Positions 1 through 7,133 of a DNA stretch of 31,200 bases are shown in pieces. The DNA is from an uncultured Veillonella sp. GTDB taxonomy: Bacteria > Bacillota > Negativicutes > Veillonellales > Veillonellaceae. How positions within the stretch are numbered: position 1 is the stretch's first letter; every line of letters begins with the position of its first letter. The position numbers were made by a program, and so were the translations under genes. The stretch lies in NCBI RefSeq assembly GCF_900545205.1, contig NZ_UQYC01000012.1, positions 1-31,200 on the forward strand, written 5' to 3'. The notes under the pieces were generated by a model that saw nothing but the letters and a program-made list of their open reading frames with translations, had not been told where the DNA came from and did no database searches.

Positions 1-196
1 CCATAAACGCAGTTGGTAGGTTACAAAATTCATAAGTTACATCCATACCATGTTTTTCGAGAATAGAACCAATCGTTTTTACGGTCTCAAATTCATGACT
101 AGAAAGCTCAGGATTCTTAGCTAATGTATAGTTAATAGCAAACGCATCCGGTGCGAAGCTTTTACAAAGATCTGAAAAGGTATTAGTAAGGGACAT
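1..196 (-). CDS. M20-family amidohydrolase, AbgB-like (N-terminal part, cut by window edge)
   Basis: Only the first 65 or so codons are inside the window; the gene runs off the left edge. The reading frame starts at an ATG on the minus strand (194-196) behind a GGAGG ribosome site about 6 bases upstream. The protein opens MSLTNTFSDL and contains PELSSHEFETVKTIGSILE followed by a GMDVTYEF segment. That is the usual start of M20D metallopeptidases: an HPE-like or NPE element, then a helix EE-F-T. From memory it resembles the AbgB subunit of p-aminobenzoyl-glutamate hydrolase more than AbgA. The zinc ligands lie beyond the edge, so activity cannot be judged. It diverges from the amino-acid-binding lipoprotein gene across a 172-bp gap. 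An AbgA homologue lies far away at 28824-30119, so the two are not in one operon here. Confidence 0.72.
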   Translation of the reverse strand, partial: MSLTNTFSDLCKSFAPDAFAINYTLAKNPELSSHEFETVKTIGSILEKHGMDVTYEFCNLPTAFM

Positions 197-221
197 AGTG
201 CCTCCATGTATATATCCTAAT

Positions 222-320
222 TATTGTAAAAATTATAATACTCTACAATAAAGAATAGAAAACTCATTTACTCTTAATTATACAATGTTATTGCCTATTA
301 TTGTAAAATTCCGTACAATA
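222..320. promoter_or_regulatory. Divergent promoter region with two TATTGTA/TACAATA dyads
   Basis: The gap between the M20 gene (minus) and the lipoprotein gene (plus) holds a plus-strand promoter TTGCCT (291-296), 17-bp spacer, TACAAT (314-319). It also holds two inverted pairs of the same heptamer: TATTGTA 222-228 with TACAATA 244-250, and TATTGTA 299-305 with TACAATA 314-320. ATTGTA at 223-228 also reads as a minus-strand -10 element, TACAAT, suitably placed for the M20 gene. The heptamers may be only -10 elements on both strands, or they may be operator halves of a shared regulator; the sequence alone does not decide. Confidence 0.5.
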
Positions 321-368
321 TAAACAGAATTTGATAAACCATGTATATGGATGTTTGAGGAGGTTTCT

Positions 369-1151
369 ATGTTTAAGTTCAAAAAGTTGACAGCCATCGC
401 CCTCGTAGCGGTAGCAGCAATGGGTTTATTGGCTGGTTGTGGTAATGACAAACCAAAAATGACACAACAAGAAGGTGTATTGCGTGTAGGTTCTGAAACT
501 ACATTCCCACCATTCGAATTCACTGAAGGCGACAAATACGTTGGTTTCGACGTTGATTTGTCCGAAGCAATTGCGAAAAAATTAGGTTTAAAAATGGAAT
601 TCAAATCCATGGGCTTCGATGCTTTGATTCCAGCAGTTCAATCTGGCGATATCGACATGATCGCAGCAGGTATCAATGCTACACCTGAACGTGAAAAAGC
701 ATTGGACTTCTCCGATGTATACTTCGACCAAGGTGGTTTCATCACAGTTGTTCGTAAAGACAACACAACAATCCATAACATGGATGAATTAGCAGGTCAT
801 ACTGTAGGTGCTCAAATCGGTACTATCCCTGTTGAAATGGCTCAAAAAATCCCTAATACAACAGTAAAACAAATTGATTCCAATGCTAATATCTTCATGG
901 AATTGAAAGCTGGTACAATCGACGGTGCTATCATCGATAACGCAGTGGCTATGTACTACCTTAAACAAGGTGCTGACAAAGACCTTAAACTCGTAGGCGA
1001 ACCTACTAAAGCTGAAGGTACAGTTCTTGGCGTGAAAAAAGGCAACAAAGCTTTACAAGAAGCTGTTAACAAAGCTCTTAAAGAACTTAAAGAAGACGGC
1101 ACTTACCAAAAAATCTACGACAAATGGTTTGGTAATTACAACCAAAAATAA
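369..1151 (+). CDS. Amino-acid ABC transporter substrate-binding lipoprotein
   Basis: This is a 260-residue polar amino-acid binding protein of the SBP_bac_3 family. The start chosen is the ATG at 369, which has GGAGG 5-9 bases upstream. An in-frame ATG at 351 has no ribosome site and would put six residues before the signal peptide. Residues 1-24 form a lipoprotein signal with lipobox LAGC and acylated Cys24, so the protein should be membrane-anchored. The mature part shows the family hallmarks VLRVGSETTFPPFEF, GFDVDL, MGFDALIPAVQSGDIDMI, the ligand-binding Arg in ATPERE, and DG-IIDNAVA. No permease or ATPase gene lies beside it. It must therefore work with components encoded elsewhere, or be an orphan receptor. 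The substrate (for example Gln, Arg or His) cannot be told from sequence alone. It is transcribed alone and ends in a terminator. Confidence 0.93.
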   Translation: MFKFKKLTAIALVAVAAMGLLAGCGNDKPKMTQQEGVLRVGSETTFPPFEFTEGDKYVGFDVDLSEAIAKKLGLKMEFKSMGFDALIPAVQSGDIDMIAAGINATPEREKALDFSDVYFDQGGFITVVRKDNTTIHNMDELAGHTVGAQIGTIPVEMAQKIPNTTVKQIDSNANIFMELKAGTIDGAIIDNAVAMYYLKQGADKDLKLVGEPTKAEGTVLGVKKGNKALQEAVNKALKELKEDGTYQKIYDKWFGNYNQK

Positions 1152-1275
1152 TATCTATCCTTATGCTTTAGGATAAATACAATCCCCTCTTAAAGATTTC
1201 AATAATCACAAAAAATAATATCTATCTCTATAAACTAGGATAAATATAACCCCTCTGAAAGACTTCAAGGCTCAC
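1142..1275 (+). repeat. Imperfect 67-bp tandem duplication downstream of the binding-protein gene
   Basis: The segment AATAATATCTATC...AGGATAAATA...CCCCTCT...AAAGA-TTCAA occurs twice, with equivalent bases 67 bp apart (about 1142-1208 and 1209-1275). The first copy overlaps the end of the coding sequence. Each copy carries a CCCCTCT that can form the left arm of the terminator, but there is only one right arm. Confidence 0.75.
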
Positions 1276-1313
1276 ATATAGTGATACCGAAGTGCTTTTA
1301 GAGGGGATTTTTT
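1250..1313 (+). terminator. Intrinsic terminator of the binding-protein gene
   Basis: CCCCTCT (1250-1256) pairs with AGAGGGG (1300-1306). The stem continues inward through AAAG/CTTT and CTTC/GAAG, and the right arm is followed by six T (1308-1313). The loop is long because the hairpin encloses part of the second repeat copy. Confidence 0.8.
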
Positions 1314-1400
1314 ATTCTAATCCCTCTTTTGCGGTCCCTCGCGTTCGTTATATAATAAATACGTATTCTATAGTAAACGTAACTAATTAAAGGAGGCCTT

Positions 1401-3770
1401 ATGGCACAGTACTTTACGGAACGCCTACAAAAGGTCTTCCACATGATTTTTAAATCCTACAATCAAGAAATGGCCCAAGAAGGTTTGCGCCAATTAGAAC
1501 TGATTGTAAATAATCAGCATAGTCCTGAGCAGCCAAATCATCGGGCATTGAGAAACGACATGACGACCTCGCTGGGAAATGAAATCGACACCAAAGAGGA
1601 CGCTTTAAAAATAGCCAATGATCCTGAGGCTCGAGAGATAGCTGATGCGTACGCTTTGTTAGCTCGTATCTATGCAGGGCCACGCTTTACATGGGAGGAA
1701 TCTAATTTCCCGGAAAATAACATGCGCACCTATCAATGCTTGCACGATAGCATTCGCCGTTGTAGTCCTATCGGTACCTTACAAGCATTACGTATCAATG
1801 GAACGATTACACCTACTGTTGAAAAGGATATGTTAATATCTTTTGACGATGCGTTTCGTATTGTTTACGACTACGCGGAGCAAGGTGATGCCTTCTGCCA
1901 ATACATTATAGGCAATGTCTTTTTCTGGCGCGATGACGACCGTATCAGCCTTACAAGGGATATGATTACACCACCTCGCCTCAGTTTGGCGAAACGTATC
2001 CAACAGAGCTTCCAAAAAGGTTCTATACAGGAACGTCTTATAGCCTTACAAGGTACGATTTCCAACGAAACATTACAGGAAAATGCTACTAAACTCGCCA
2101 AGGAATGGTTTAACAAGGCCCTCAACAATGGACTTGCCATGTTCCAAGGCAATTTACGTAACATCTATATCGACGAAGGCGATTTTGATAATGCGCGCCG
2201 TGTAGCTTTAACGGCTGCTGAGCTAGGTAATCCAACCATGATGCTCTACACCGGTCTAGACTGTCATGAACATGGAAAATTTGAGGATGCTTTCACATGG
2301 TTCACGAAAGGTGCCTCCTTGGGCCAAGCTGAAAGCACAGCCGAATTAGCAGATTACTACTATCATTTCTATGATACTAAAGAGCTACGCAGAGTCATTC
2401 CTTATGATCCTGTAAAAGCAATTGGACTCTACCGCCGTGCAGCTACTAAGTATTTTAGTGATGCCGGCTATGCTGCATTACAAGCCGCCTTTGGCTATAT
2501 CTTCCACATTGGTCACCTACCGCTAGACTGGGGCCTCATTGCAGACTTAACACACATGGCAGCCATAAAAGAACGCTTTATGTTTTCCTTGCCATACATC
2601 GGTTACATGCGCATCCATGGCTTAGGGGTAACCAAGAATATACGCTTTGGTGTTCAATCCTTAACACGTGTACTAGAGGAAGAAAAGCGCGCATTAGAAG
2701 AGGAAGATCGCGTTCTCTTTTACGATATTACACGAGCTTTAACGCGCGTTGCCTTAGGCTATGCCTATGAAAAAGGCTATGTTTCAGGCAAACCTGATTT
2801 GGATTCTGCAGTAGCCTATTACGAAGAATCCCATCAATACATACTGTCTCACAAGGCAAACCTCGATGAAGAGTTAAAAGATATTCCTATCGATGATGAA
2901 GCAGAACAACGGTTAGCGGCCTTTGAAGAGGTTGATGGCCATTGGCGCTACAAGGAAGGTATTACAGAGTCTACAACCACAGTACGTCCTGGTCACACAG
3001 AATGGCCTCAAAATGCAGCACGTTTATCTGTAAACATGGATGACTTCTTATGGGATACCACCTTATATGATTGGCAAACCATTGAGCACGCCTTAGCATC
3101 ACAAGACGAAATGAAGCTAAGCTTTTACAATCATTTCCTATCCGTTCCAGACAAGCTACGCAACATTTTTAAGCTAGATGTAAAGCGTATGCTACGTGAT
3201 ACGTACCAAGTCAGAATACATGGTTATGACCCAGCAGAAGGTCAAGAGACCATTTACCGAGCACTGCTCAAGAAAGAGAATGCCATTCAGCTATTAAAAG
3301 ACCTCTACGATACGCACCAATTGCCTATATTAGGAGACAACTGGTCCATCGAAACGAACGAGGAAAAACCAACTTGGCATTATGTACTCGATGTAGATCA
3401 ACAAGCATTCCTACTTGAAGAATACGACGATGCTAACGCCATGATACAAACTGCACTACAAGGCTTAAAAGACAAAAAATACGAACAAATTAATGTCCGT
3501 ACTCATGACTTTATTGGCCCATCCTATTTCATTTTCAGAGGCAATCACGCAAATCCATTTAGAGTTCAACTCTATCTAAAAGAATCCGTACGCCACTCTA
3601 TCGACAAAGATGGAAACCCTCTAGATACGCCAGGTAATACCTATCTATTTGAACAACATTTAGGTAACGAAGTATCATTAAACTACTGGATTCAAAAAAC
3701 GATTAATACCTTGGAAATACCTGAGCTAGATAATTGGAAAAAACTCAGTGTGCCTAAGGCATTACAATAG
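1401..3770 (+). CDS. Sel1-repeat (TPR-like) protein of unknown function
   Basis: This is a 789-residue protein without signal peptide or membrane segment, so probably cytoplasmic. The ATG at 1401 follows an AAAGGAGG ribosome site. Residues about 230-370 contain alpha-helical Sel1-type repeats, for example AKEWFNKALNNG, FDNARRVALTAAELGNPTMMLYTGL, KFEDAFTWFTKGASLGQAESTAELADYY and PVKAIGLYRRAA. A further acidic helix with ALEEEDRVLFYDITRALTRVALGYAYEKG lies near 430-460. The last roughly 300 residues are not recognised and carry no catalytic motif I know. Sel1 repeats normally serve as protein-binding scaffolds. The gene stands alone between two terminators and gives no operon clue. It is a real gene because of its length, good ribosome site and neighbours; its function is unknown. 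Confidence 0.85.
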   Translation: MAQYFTERLQKVFHMIFKSYNQEMAQEGLRQLELIVNNQHSPEQPNHRALRNDMTTSLGNEIDTKEDALKIANDPEAREIADAYALLARIYAGPRFTWEESNFPENNMRTYQCLHDSIRRCSPIGTLQALRINGTITPTVEKDMLISFDDAFRIVYDYAEQGDAFCQYIIGNVFFWRDDDRISLTRDMITPPRLSLAKRIQQSFQKGSIQERLIALQGTISNETLQENATKLAKEWFNKALNNGLAMFQGNLRNIYIDEGDFDNARRVALTAAELGNPTMMLYTGLDCHEHGKFEDAFTWFTKGASLGQAESTAELADYYYHFYDTKELRRVIPYDPVKAIGLYRRAATKYFSDAGYAALQAAFGYIFHIGHLPLDWGLIADLTHMAAIKERFMFSLPYIGYMRIHGLGVTKNIRFGVQSLTRVLEEEKRALEEEDRVLFYDITRALTRVALGYAYEKGYVSGKPDLDSAVAYYEESHQYILSHKANLDEELKDIPIDDEAEQRLAAFEEVDGHWRYKEGITESTTTVRPGHTEWPQNAARLSVNMDDFLWDTTLYDWQTIEHALASQDEMKLSFYNHFLSVPDKLRNIFKLDVKRMLRDTYQVRIHGYDPAEGQETIYRALLKKENAIQLLKDLYDTHQLPILGDNWSIETNEEKPTWHYVLDVDQQAFLLEEYDDANAMIQTALQGLKDKKYEQINVRTHDFIGPSYFIFRGNHANPFRVQLYLKESVRHSIDKDGNPLDTPGNTYLFEQHLGNEVSLNYWIQKTINTLEIPELDNWKKLSVPKALQ

Positions 3771-3786
3771 AAATAACCGAAAACAT

Positions 3787-3824
3787 AAAAAGAGCTAGTA
3801 CATAAAATGTACTAGCTCCTTTTT
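3787..3824. terminator. Bidirectional intrinsic terminator
   Basis: A perfect 12-bp stem, GAGCTAGTACAT (3792-3803), has a three-A loop and its complement at 3807-3818. Five A on the left and five T on the right let it end both the Sel1 gene (plus) and the barrel-protein gene at 3886 (minus). Confidence 0.9.
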
Positions 3825-3885
3825 ATAACCTATAAATAGACTAAACTATTATAAATGATCATAAGGGTAATGAATACGGAAATTC

Positions 3886-5142
3886 CTATAAACCAACATC
3901 GACAAACTGTTGTTCATAAGTATTTTCCACAGTTTCTTGTACAACCATGTCGCTACGATGTACTTTATCAAGCATCTTGGAACGAGCCGTTGTAATCACG
4001 CTTTCACTATGTTTACCACCACGCCAAGCAAACTTAGATGTGCCGATGGTATATTTCAAGGTCGCATAAGGACCACTCAAATGATGAGATGCTGTTTTGT
4101 AACCCGCATCAAGAGTAAGATGTGGTGTAATATGGAATTCTGCACCCACTTTAAACCCTTTAATAGCATCGCGCTTATTTAATTTATAATAGCCTACTCT
4201 TACAGCCTCTCTACCACGCCAATTATAATAGTCCGCATAGACACGAGCCCAACGAGCATTTTTGAAAGTTCGTGAGTATCCTACATCAAATCCACTGGCA
4301 GCAACCTTTTCTGATAGCATCCAATGATTTTCATAAGCAGCTATACCATAATTATAAAGACTTTGATCAGGATCCATACCATATGGATACAATCCTGCAG
4401 GATCACCCAATACAACACTACGCCCATGGAGACCTATATATTTTCTATCATCAGTCCCTAGATTTCGGTACAGATTAGCATGAAATTCATTAAGGCCTGC
4501 CACATATTCTACACCGCCACTAACGCGCTTATAGCCACCTTTAAACACATGGTCATAGAACGCATTAACACCGACATAAGCATGTTCACCTTTGCTAAGA
4601 CGACGATAGCCAATGCCAATATTAGCATTCATTCCTAATGATTCTTTCGTATCTGTTTGTTTATCATGACTTATAAACGTCCCTGCAGGTCTGGCTGGCT
4701 CCAAATAACCATCTAATTTATAAGATGAAATCTTTTCTCCACTGCGCCCAATACGACCTTGTACAAAGACAACGCTTTTAGCATTTTCATCATAATGGGT
4801 TATAGGTTGCAAGGTCTCAATATACAATTTATTGATTGCAGTAGATTTTGAATTTTTCGAAGTTACAGTATTTAGATCATCATGTCTCATCGATGATTCA
4901 CCAACATAATGGTGCTGACTATGCGTCTCTTTCGAATCTTTCATACCAACACCAACTACGATATCTGTGCGATCCATCCAGCTAGAGCGAACTGCTTCAT
5001 GCTTAGCCCCATTCACTTCTGTAGTAGAATCTGCAACACCTTGACCATGTCCATTTTGTACATCTGCTGCAAAACCTGTAGCACTAAATGCACATGCTAC
5101 AGCACCTAAAACCATTGCTTTTATCATTAATGTCTTGCTCAT
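3886..5142 (-). CDS. Inverse-autotransporter (invasin/intimin-type) beta-barrel protein without passenger, copy 1
   Basis: A 418-residue outer-membrane protein. Residues 1-25 are a signal peptide with a cleavage site after GFA. The middle part carries the inverse-autotransporter beta-domain signature: FVQGRIGRSGEKI, LGMNANIGIGYRRL, HAYVGVNAFYDHVF, KRVSGGVEYVAGLNEFHANLYRNLG, then amphipathic strands such as LTLDAGYKTASHHLSGPYATLKYTIG. In invasins and intimins the barrel is followed by a linker and a long passenger. Here the protein stops about 30 residues after the linker-like ARSKMLDKVHRSDMVVQ, so there is no passenger. It may act as a porin, an adhesin through its loops, or a remnant. The gene lies 62 bp downstream of its paralogue with no terminator between, so they probably share a transcript. 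The ribosome site is GGGAAG. Confidence 0.82.
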   Translation of the reverse strand: MSKTLMIKAMVLGAVACAFSATGFAADVQNGHGQGVADSTTEVNGAKHEAVRSSWMDRTDIVVGVGMKDSKETHSQHHYVGESSMRHDDLNTVTSKNSKSTAINKLYIETLQPITHYDENAKSVVFVQGRIGRSGEKISSYKLDGYLEPARPAGTFISHDKQTDTKESLGMNANIGIGYRRLSKGEHAYVGVNAFYDHVFKGGYKRVSGGVEYVAGLNEFHANLYRNLGTDDRKYIGLHGRSVVLGDPAGLYPYGMDPDQSLYNYGIAAYENHWMLSEKVAASGFDVGYSRTFKNARWARVYADYYNWRGREAVRVGYYKLNKRDAIKGFKVGAEFHITPHLTLDAGYKTASHHLSGPYATLKYTIGTSKFAWRGGKHSESVITTARSKMLDKVHRSDMVVQETVENTYEQQFVDVGL

Positions 5143-5204
5143 ATAAATTACTTCCCTATTATTACATGTCTTATTTAATATCTATAATCTAAACTACAGT
5201 GGTA

Positions 5205-6470
5205 TTATAAATGATCGATTGGCGCCAAATAATCGTATTCAATGTCATCAAAGGATTCTACAATCATATCTTGACGACGTACCTTATCTAGCATTTTAGA
5301 GCGAGCTGTTGTAATCGTATCATCACTATGCTTGCCACCCCAGAAGGCAAATTTAGATGTACCTAATGTATATTTAAGAGTGCCATACATACCTTTCGAC
5401 ATGTTATTAGCATTGTTATACCCAATATCTAAAGATATATGTGGTGTTAACTGTAATTCAGCACCGATTTTAATGCCCTTATAGTGATTTGCATTTCGTG
5501 CGGTAAACCACGGCACAGACCAATGACCTGGACGTCCCCAATTATATTCTTGTGTATGCCCGAATCCATGTCCCTTCCAACGATATCCGTTTACATAGGC
5601 ACGAGCCCAGCGAGCATTCTTGAAAGATCTAGCAAAACCAATTTCATAGCCATCTAGTGCTCTACCGCCTTTGTAGGTATAATAATTTTCACTAGGAATC
5701 GTATTATAAGGGAATGTATCTGGATAGCCATTAGGATACAACCGTTTAGGATATGGATTACCGCCACCACCTTTTACGAGTTCCTTATTACCAAGGCCTC
5801 TATACACATTGGCATACACTTCGTTGAGACCATTCACATACTCTACACCACCGCTGATACGATTGTAATTTCCTGTGAAAGCACGATCTACAAAAGCATT
5901 AACACCTACATAGGCATGTTCATTTCGGCTAAGGCGTCGATATCCAATACCTACGGAACCAATAATTCCTAATGTTTCGGATGATTTTTCATCCGTATTT
6001 ATTTTTGTATAAGAAGTTTGTCCATAGCGATTGATTATTACTTCAGGAAGAAGATAACCACGCATCTCTTTCGACGCTATTTTCTCACCACCGCGTCCAA
6101 TGCGCCCCTGTACAAATAGAACACTTTTACTGTTCTCATCATAATGAGAAATAGGCTGCAATGTTTCTATATAAGCTTTCGTTACATTACCGTAATCAGA
6201 TTTCTTATTATAAATGGTATCCAAATCATCCGTTAGAAAGTGTCCTTTATCTATTTTGGAGTGACCTCCGGACTGTACACCTACTGCGATATCCGTACGA
6301 TCCATCCAATTCGAACTTACAGCTTCATGTTTAGCCTTATTCACTTCTGTAGTAGAATCTGCTATACCTTGTCCATGTCCATTTTGTACATCTGCTGCAA
6401 AACCTGTAGCACTAAACGCACATCCTATAGTTCCTAACACCAACGCCTTAAAGAATACATTTCTTCTCAT
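5205..6470 (-). CDS. Inverse-autotransporter beta-barrel protein without passenger, copy 2
   Basis: A 421-residue paralogue of the downstream gene, with an almost identical signal peptide and mature start (GFA then ADVQNGHGQG, TTEVN-AKHEAV). It carries the same barrel motifs: FVQGRIGRGGEKI, GSVGIGYRRLSRNEHAYVGVNAF, RISGGVEYVNGLNEVYANVYRGLG and SLDIGYNNANNMSKGMYGTLKYTLG. The extracellular-loop regions differ: residues about 225-255 are rich in Gly, Pro and Tyr, and a Trp-rich stretch lies near 300. The protein also ends just past the conserved ARSKMLDKVRRQDMIVES linker, without a passenger. A 44-bp stretch is identical in the two genes (5045-5088 and 6373-6416), which marks a fairly recent tandem duplication or gene conversion. 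A strong promoter lies 90 bp upstream and the ribosome site is GAGGGGAG. Confidence 0.82.
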   Translation of the reverse strand: MRRNVFFKALVLGTIGCAFSATGFAADVQNGHGQGIADSTTEVNKAKHEAVSSNWMDRTDIAVGVQSGGHSKIDKGHFLTDDLDTIYNKKSDYGNVTKAYIETLQPISHYDENSKSVLFVQGRIGRGGEKIASKEMRGYLLPEVIINRYGQTSYTKINTDEKSSETLGIIGSVGIGYRRLSRNEHAYVGVNAFVDRAFTGNYNRISGGVEYVNGLNEVYANVYRGLGNKELVKGGGGNPYPKRLYPNGYPDTFPYNTIPSENYYTYKGGRALDGYEIGFARSFKNARWARAYVNGYRWKGHGFGHTQEYNWGRPGHWSVPWFTARNANHYKGIKIGAELQLTPHISLDIGYNNANNMSKGMYGTLKYTLGTSKFAFWGGKHSDDTITTARSKMLDKVRRQDMIVESFDDIEYDYLAPIDHL

Positions 6471-6559
6471 GACTTATACGCTCCCCTCGTTTTGCATAAG
6501 AAATAAAACCACACAACACTGCCCGTTCTTCACGTTCATTTCATGTTCAATTAATCTTC

Positions 6560-6602
6560 ATTATAGGTATGCTTGCTTCTATAGTCAATATAAGGCCTTA
6601 TA
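6560..6602 (-). promoter_or_regulatory. Promoter of the barrel-protein pair with adjacent palindrome
   Basis: On the minus strand, TTGACT (6583-6588), a 17-bp spacer and TATAAT (6560-6565) give a near-consensus promoter. It leaves an untranslated leader of about 80 bases. A perfect 14-bp palindrome TATAAGGCCTTATA (6589-6602) touches the upstream edge of the -35 element, a position suited to an activator or repressor. Confidence 0.75.
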
Positions 6603-6669
6603 GTTAAACGACACTTAAAGATTCTCTAAATCATTATGTTACAAATTGATTTCTATTTTCAGGCATAAG

Positions 6670-6703
6670 AAAAAGACCACCCGCAAGCTGGGTGGTCTTT
6701 TTT
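6670..6703. terminator. Intrinsic terminator (bidirectional) after the small peptide gene
   Basis: GACCACCC/GGGTGGTC with flanking A5/T6 forms a 13-bp stem (6670-6682 and 6690-6702) around a 7-base loop. It lies 17 bases past the stop of the 25-codon gene on the minus strand and isolates that gene from the barrel genes. Confidence 0.88.
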
Positions 6704-6719
6704 CTGGGGAATGAAATTG

Positions 6720-6797
6720 TTATTTGAATAAAGGCAAGATTGCGTTTGCTAAACCAGTAAGTGCAGCCAAAATTGCTTTAACGATAGTTGCTACCAT
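6720..6797 (-). CDS. Small hydrophobic/amphipathic peptide, 25 aa
   Basis: This short minus-strand frame has an ATG at 6797, a near-perfect ribosome site (AAGGAGGAAG, ending about 5 bases before the ATG) and a TAA at 6720-6722, followed at once by a strong terminator. The peptide begins MVATIVKAIL and ends LPLFK. It has two lysines, no acidic residue, one glycine and one proline near the end, and would form a single hydrophobic, weakly cationic helix. Size and composition are like phenol-soluble-modulin-type peptides, leaderless bacteriocins, or small membrane toxins of type I toxin-antitoxin systems. I do not recognise a family. A monocistronic unit with its own terminator argues that it is real. 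No antisense RNA gene or transporter is obvious next to it. Confidence 0.68.
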   Translation of the reverse strand: MVATIVKAILAALTGLANAILPLFK

Positions 6798-7047
6798 TGC
6801 TCTTCCTCCTTCTCATATAAGCACAATAACTAAACTAACTATAAATATCTTAAACTAGTATATTAAGTTTAATATGAAATGAGTAAATTTTTACACATTA
6901 ATTTTTCATGAGGAAAACAATAAAGTACTAATTATGATAGATATTTTCATGAGAAAGATAGCATACAACGAATTCATAATTCTATATATTTTCTTAATAT
7001 TTTGTAAACTAGCATAAATATGACTTAGAAACTCAGTCATAATAGAA
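6798..7047. promoter_or_regulatory. Gene-free upstream region of the small peptide gene; dyad and direct repeats
   Basis: I see no gene here. TTAAACT (6850-6856) and AGTTTAA (6866-6872) form an inverted repeat with a 9-bp spacer. Its centre, AGTATA (6857-6862), reads as a -10 element TATACT on the minus strand. A weak -35 (TTACTC or TTTACT) lies 18-19 bp further up. TTTTCATGAG occurs twice, at 6903-6912 and 6944-6953, 41 bp apart. The whole is compatible with a regulated promoter for the 25-aa peptide. Confidence 0.42.
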
Positions 7048-7104
7048 AAACCCTTCTCTACATTCCCAGTTCAAACCGAACTAAAGAATATTAGAGAAGG
7101 GTTT
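7048..7104 (-). terminator. Intrinsic terminator of ileS
   Basis: AAACCCTTCTCT (7048-7059) pairs with AGAGAAGGGTTT (7093-7104), and an inner AGTTC/GAACT stem (7068-7072 and 7078-7082) extends it. On the minus strand the outer arm runs into a T stretch. It lies about 30 bases past the ileS stop. Confidence 0.85.
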
Positions 7105-7133
7105 CTATAAATTATGTTGTTTCCTATCTATAA

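Noticed and set aside
6941..6995. Possible short frame starting with the ATG in TTTTCATGAG on the minus strand
   Set aside because: It has no ribosome site and gives only about 14 residues.
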